Shown here piece by piece: positions 5,774 through 6,177 of a stretch of DNA of 6,177 bases. The stretch lies in NCBI GenBank assembly GCA_948788915.1, contig CAQFOZ010000083.1, positions 1 to 6,177 on the forward strand, in the 5' to 3' direction. A model generated the notes under the pieces. The model was not told the DNA's origin and did no database searches. It saw only the letters and a list, made by a program, of their open reading frames with translations. This DNA comes from an uncultured Muribaculaceae bacterium (GTDB lineage Bacteria > Bacteroidota > Bacteroidia > Bacteroidales > Muribaculaceae). The translations under genes and the position numbers were made by a program. Within the stretch, counting starts at the first letter, position 1; every line of letters begins with the position of its first letter.

Positions 5774-6177
5774 GTGGGAAATATAAAAGAATATTTCACA
5801 TCGGTAGGTCAGGGAGTGAAAAGTCTTTTGACCGGTATGGGGGTGACTGCAAAAGAGTTTGTCACTCCGAAGATTACAGAGCAGTATCCTGAAAACAGAA
5901 AAACACTTGAGATTTCAGACCGTTTCAGGGCTGTGCTGACTCTAAAATATGACGAGGAAGGTAAACATCGTTGTATCGCATGTGGCATATGTCAGATGAA
6001 TTGTCCTAACGGTACGATCAGTCTGACAACCAAAATGATTGAGATGCCTGACGGGAAGAAAAAACGTAAACTTGATAAATATATGTATGATTTAGGGAGT
6101 TGTACGTTTTGTATGCTTTGTGTTACAACTTGTCCGCAAAATGCTTTGGAGTTTTCAAATGATTTTGAACAGGCTGT
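5774..6177 (+). CDS. nuoI: NuoI-like complex I subunit with two [4Fe-4S] clusters (3' end outside window)
   Basis: The 134 visible residues match NuoI, the ferredoxin-like subunit that passes electrons through clusters N6a and N6b toward NuoB in NADH-quinone oxidoreductase or related complexes. Two full CxxCxxCxxxCP motifs are seen: C67, C70, C73, C77 (5972-6007) and C110, C113, C116, C120 (6101-6136). The N-terminal helix VGQGVKSLLTGMGVTAKEF and the TEQYPENR segment also fit the family, in particular Bacteroidales forms as I recall them. The start is GTG at 5774: the frame is open back to a TAA at 5750-5752 with no ATG, and the next ATG (5837) would remove the conserved N-terminal helix. There is no SD. 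Its neighbour upstream is atpG, not the usual nuoH. A ferredoxin-type subunit of another Nuo-related complex remains possible until the downstream genes are seen. Confidence 0.85.
   Translation, partial: MGNIKEYFTSVGQGVKSLLTGMGVTAKEFVTPKITEQYPENRKTLEISDRFRAVLTLKYDEEGKHRCIACGICQMNCPNGTISLTTKMIEMPDGKKKRKLDKYMYDLGSCTFCMLCVTTCPQNALEFSNDFEQA

Noticed and set aside
1..6177. CRISPR arrays, tRNA or rRNA genes, insertion sequences, direct repeats
   Set aside because: Almost all of the window is protein coding, and I saw no repeated units, inverted terminal repeats or RNA-gene patterns in the short gaps.

Overview
The window is a near-complete F1Fo ATP synthase operon, all on the + strand, followed by the start of a nuoI-type gene of respiratory complex I. 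The order is atpD (3' end only), atpC, atpB, atpE, atpF, atpH, atpA, atpG, nuoI (5' part). Every gene reads the same way, gaps are 2 to 39 bases, and no terminator or promoter is visible between genes, so one long transcript is likely.

The organism is most likely a member of Bacteroidota, order Bacteroidales. Several features seen here point that way: the beta/epsilon genes lie ahead of the a-c-b-delta-alpha-gamma block instead of behind it; epsilon is only 78 residues and lacks the C-terminal helical hairpin; the a subunit carries a signal peptide plus a soluble domain of about 120 residues before its membrane part; alpha is 528 residues with a short family-typical insert; and start codons mostly lack a Shine-Dalgarno sequence at normal distance and are preceded by A/T-rich leaders. 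The family cannot be fixed from the sequence alone; a gut Bacteroidales is an inference.

Layout: 1-373 beta C-terminal domain with the DELSEED-type loop; 395-631 epsilon; 632-670 leader with a purine-rich SD-like tract set too far upstream; 671-1888 subunit a; 1921-2175 subunit c; 2185-2679 subunit b; 2686-3231 delta; 3234-4820 alpha; 4856-5737 gamma; 5774-6177 NuoI with two [4Fe-4S] motifs, running off the end. No stretch over 300 bases lacks a gene.

Function: a and the c-ring form the ion path, gamma and epsilon the rotor stalk, b and delta the stator, and alpha with beta the catalytic head. The c subunit lacks the known Na+ ligands, so proton coupling is expected. The gene after atpG encodes a subunit of a proton-pumping oxidoreductase, so a producer and a consumer of proton motive force sit side by side. 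This atp-nuoI junction is the least ordinary feature of the window. I found no evidence of a wholly new system; the rest is a conserved housekeeping locus with lineage-specific traits.
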